Shown: positions 56,694 through 64,000 of the stretch, one piece after another
Numbering within the stretch: the first letter of the stretch is position 1
Layout of the letters: each line of letters opens with the position of its first letter
Origin: Diprion similis
Taxonomy: Eukaryota > Arthropoda > Insecta > Hymenoptera > Diprionidae
Direction: 5' to 3'
NCBI RefSeq assembly: GCF_021155765.1
Contig: NC_060110.1
Span: 3,782,001-3,846,000 of the forward strand
DNA: 64,000 nucleotides
Position numbers and translations under genes: made by a program
Notes under the pieces: model-generated
Database searches by the model: none
Told to the model about the DNA's origin: nothing
Seen by the model: only the letters and a program-made list of their open reading frames with translations

Positions 56694-59600
56694 TTCGACT
56701 TATCGCGTGATTATTTTCACGGTGTTAAGTTTACTTGTGAACAAATATATGACCTAACATTGAAACGATAGTTTATTTTTGTCCCGTTTAACACATTCAG
56801 CTCTACTTATCTATGCTATAACTTCTCTCGCACGTGGGTCTGATTATATAACCGTCATAATTATGTTTGAAGAGAGCTCGAATTCACAATTTTACCTACA
56901 TTATATTTCGGACCTCTAAATATTACTTATATTCAATGAACTTGGAACAGCGTTTTGAATGGATATTTTTAGCATAAATAGATCGAGGATACCGTATCGT
57001 ATAATTGGTTTGCATGCCAATTATTTTCGCAACGAAAAAGATTTAATACGTCAACTGAAGATATAATAGGATTCACGTACATATATAATGGGGGAAAATA
57101 TGAAATGCACGAGGTAAATGGTGAATGAAACCATTTATTGTTACAAAATGGAACAATTTTGCTTTCGATACATCGGATTTCGGTTTAAGTTAGCATAGAA
57201 TTTTGGTCTTATTTTCCAGTATTTTATAGCATTTGTTAAGAATTGCGTTATTGCATTTATTGTAACCTTAGAATCTAAAGTCTATACGCTGTGTTTCAAA
57301 AATATTTCGACGGCCGTGAAAACGTTCGGGTATAAATATTTGAAATATTTATGGTTTCAACACAATATTTCAGAAACATTCGCATTTCTGTTTGAATATT
57401 TCAAATTAAACATTCAGTGATGTGTGGCATTTATACATGTGTCTTCTTTACTATTAAGCATTGATAATAGAAATTACCATTTTTGCTGTTTTTAAATCAA
57501 CATAATATTTTCTTATACCTATAATTACAAATAAGTTCAGGGCTATTGAATATTCATTGAGGATCGATCAACATGAAATAAATGAGTCAAAAAATTAAGG
57601 GAAAGATGAAAAAATGAATGTAGTTGCATCTAAGAAAAAGTATTATACAGAGCTTACAATATGAAGAGTTAAAGGATCACCGTACATAAATGCAGGAATG
57701 TAACGTAAATACGTCTATTTACAGTGAAGTTGATCGCGGGTAAAACACCTGCCTGAAGTACTACATAAAAAACACAATTAGATCTACTTGTCATCATTTC
57801 ACCCTGAGCTGCATTATAAATGCAATATAAGTAAGTGTCGTTATTGTCACCATAGGTATAATCCCATCCGTTTGTAAATTTTAATTCCAGTAACATATAC
57901 TATTTATTTGGTACTTTACCTCGTGGCAAAGAATGGGAACTCCCATTCCAATACGTCCAGTTTTTTTTTCTTATTTGTGGCATGCATGTCCATATGATAC
58001 TAGGCGTTGATAAGGGGGGAAATAAGAGACAAGTGTGTGAAATTTTCTTGGTTTGCAATGACGTATCAATCAATTATACAATGTTAACTTTCAACTCAGT
58101 CATTTTGCTGTTTATTAGTTGTTTTGTATAAATATTTTCACTTTCTTCTCATACAAGCATTTTGATTGGCAAAGACTGACCCCAGCGTGTCCCAGAATAT
58201 TCCAGGGTGCAAAAAAATGTGTAAAAATGAACAAAGCGAGAATCCTTCCTATCTGCAGCTCTGTGCTCGTTACGTCCGCGAGCTCTAACGAATTACCCGC
58301 TGTTGTAGTCATGGCCGTAAATACGTCACTAGTCTGTTACTAGACCCAGGAGGATAATATCTAGCCGCGAGTAATCCAAATGTTTTATGCAACGATAGAT
58401 AATGAAAAAGGTGATATTCGCGATGCGGTATATTTTCTCTGCCTGTAATAACTGTTACAATAAATTATAAGTACTAGTAACTGTACAGATATATGTAATA
58501 CATACATGTGCATGTGTAGCGTTCGAATTTAATTTAAGCTGACCAAGGTATAAAAATTTGTTCTCTCAACGAATGAATATAAATCTGACCCTACCCGGAG
58601 AGAAATTATTAGTGTTATTACATCGACTTTAAATGTGAAAAGTATTATGCTTAGTATATCCCATGCGGTGTTAGGATGAAAGCCTTTTTCACCGAGCGAT
58701 GCGAGTGCATTATTACACGTAATATATTATTATACATTTTTCGCCCGGTGAAAAAAGAGCACGGCTTTCACACTAAAACCGCATAAGATACGCTATAATT
58801 TAAAATTTGTTAGTAATCCATCATTTCAATTGTAAGAGTTTGCTCAAAGATTTTATTGATCACTTTACACTTTATTTTTTTCTCCGGCAACTTGTACGGG
58901 AAAAATAGTAATCAAACGGGGGCTTCTCAAGTATAATCAGCTCTTTTAGAGGATATTGTTTCTTTCTGAAGCCCACTGAAAATACAGTCCGATCCCAGAA
59001 TAAGCGCGAATCCTCCGTTTCTCGGTGAATTCTAAGAACACTATATATTCCCCCGCTATGTTCCCACTCCAACTAAGACTTAGAAAAGAGCTGATATTAT
59101 ATATACTCGTAATTTAGGTAAGAATCAATCGGAGAGAGAGCAAGAGAGAGGAAAACGAGTTAGAAAATAGAGAAGAATGGACTGAGCAAGACCGTCACTA
59201 ATCTCCAGTATGCCGAGAGAAATTGGAACTCCTAAACCCTGCTTCCAGGGAAAGAAAAGGTAACTCTTACCTCTTGACTTCGGATAATTGATTTCGCTCC
59301 AAGTTTCTCTTGAACTTCAAGATAATTTCGGTTCGTTGTAACCTTTTATTATATATTGCAACGCGAGTAGGTCTTTCAGGGTGAGAATTGTCTATTGATT
59401 TCTTCAATCTAACTTCATATTCCAACGATTATTTCAATTCCGATTCAAATTGCTTTGCCAGGGCTAAAGTTACGAATATCTATTCGTCACGGCGACACAA
59501 GCCAATCAACTCACAAGATCATGATCTAAGGGAAAACTGGTCATGAGAGTGCTGCAGCGTTAGTTTCGTAGAAGGACGATGTGAATCGAGCATAATAGAG

Positions 59601-59791
59601 CGTACTAAGATTTGCGGTGCGGGGGCGACATCTATTGGAGATAAATCAGTGCAACCTGTATGCATGGTCTTTTCGTGGTGTCGGGAATAATTAAAGATTA
59701 ATTATACAGTTTTAAAATAAATCGATCAAACAAATTGAACACTAGTTTGTCGAATTAATTAGTTATAGATAATAAGTGACCGATTCATTTA
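56694..59791. other. Divergent intergenic region between the methyltransferase-like gene and TENT4
   Basis: It contains the upstream regions of both flanking genes. I see no supported coding exon: the frames at 57669-57896 (minus) and 58119-58343 (plus) lack start, splice and family support. A foldback element lies at 58653-58794 and GA-rich sequence at about 59130-59175. Confidence 0.5.
58653..58794. repeat. Foldback (palindromic) MITE-like element
   Basis: The left arm 58653-58699 and the right arm 58741-58794 are reverse complements apart from a 7-base insertion (AGAGCAC) and scattered changes; for example GAAAGCC...CACCGAGCGA pairs with TCGCCCGGTG...GGCTTTC. The roughly 40-base centre is itself rich in short AT palindromes (TTATTACACGTAATAT). 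Confidence 0.75.
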
Positions 59792-63798
<4,007 letters not shown>

Positions 63799-64000
63799 TA
63801 ATACCTATTGGTACAACAATTTTTCGATAGGAGAATATTTGTTGCAACTCACTGGGTACAAAAATGAAAATCACTACAAATTTGACTACCTTAGTAATCT
63901 CACAAATATTGTCAGAAATTTTCTTTGGGGAATATTGGGCCCCCAAATCAAGTCGACAACATTTAGTTCTTTTATTTTTATCATGAATTCAAAATTTTTT

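Noticed and set aside
57669-57896. Minus-strand 75-codon frame with a Tyr/Asn-rich part
   Set aside because: An exon-like patch, but no good acceptor, no partner exon and no recognised family.

Overview
The window looks like a piece of an insect nuclear genome. It is AT-rich, genes are split by GT-AG introns of about 60 bp to 4 kb, repeats and decayed transposons lie between genes, and every recognisable gene is a conserved animal gene. The insect order cannot be settled from this sequence. A hymenopteran or another holometabolous insect would fit, but that is a guess. I rebuilt each gene exon by exon by requiring GT/AG boundaries and a compatible reading phase at every junction.

Layout. 1-5.7 kb: mostly gene-free, with a degraded LINE 3' end (minus strand) and a weak orphan exon candidate. 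5.7-8.5 kb (+): a KLHL10-type BTB-BACK-Kelch Cullin-3 adaptor, complete in 8 exons. 9.4-10.4 kb: a broken hAT-like DNA transposon. 10.4-18.5 kb: nothing coding that I can support. 18.5-20.2 kb (+): glycoprotein hormone beta subunit GPB5, with a foldback repeat in its second intron. 26.7-29.7 kb (-): glycoprotein hormone alpha subunit GPA2. The two subunits of one heterodimeric hormone (thyrostimulin type) are therefore linked tail to tail, about 6.5 kb apart. 33.8-41.4 kb (-): ACSF3-type mitochondrial malonyl-CoA synthetase, 8 exons with a plausible mitochondrial leader exon. 42.7-48.5 kb (+): ORC1, the largest origin recognition complex subunit, 9 exons, with a perfect E2F-type site upstream. 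50.0-55.2 kb (+): a C2H2 zinc-finger protein with about 11 fingers and an AT-hook-like patch, 9 exons. 56.0-56.7 kb (-): a small two-exon methyltransferase-like protein, convergent with the zinc-finger gene and apparently sharing a palindromic poly(A) signal. 59.8 kb to the window end (+): TENT4/Trf4-type non-canonical poly(A) polymerase, cut by the right edge.

Functionally the genes are mostly unrelated neighbours. The exception is the GPA2/GPB5 pair, whose products are expected to dimerise and activate the LGR1-type receptor. ACSF3 and ORC1 are divergent and share a roughly 1.3 kb upstream interval. The most noteworthy items are the hormone-subunit linkage, the foldback and MITE-like repeats (one inside GPB5, three others around GPA2), the E2F site at ORC1, the bidirectional poly(A) palindrome, and an orphan pair of NRF1-like sites in gene-free DNA.
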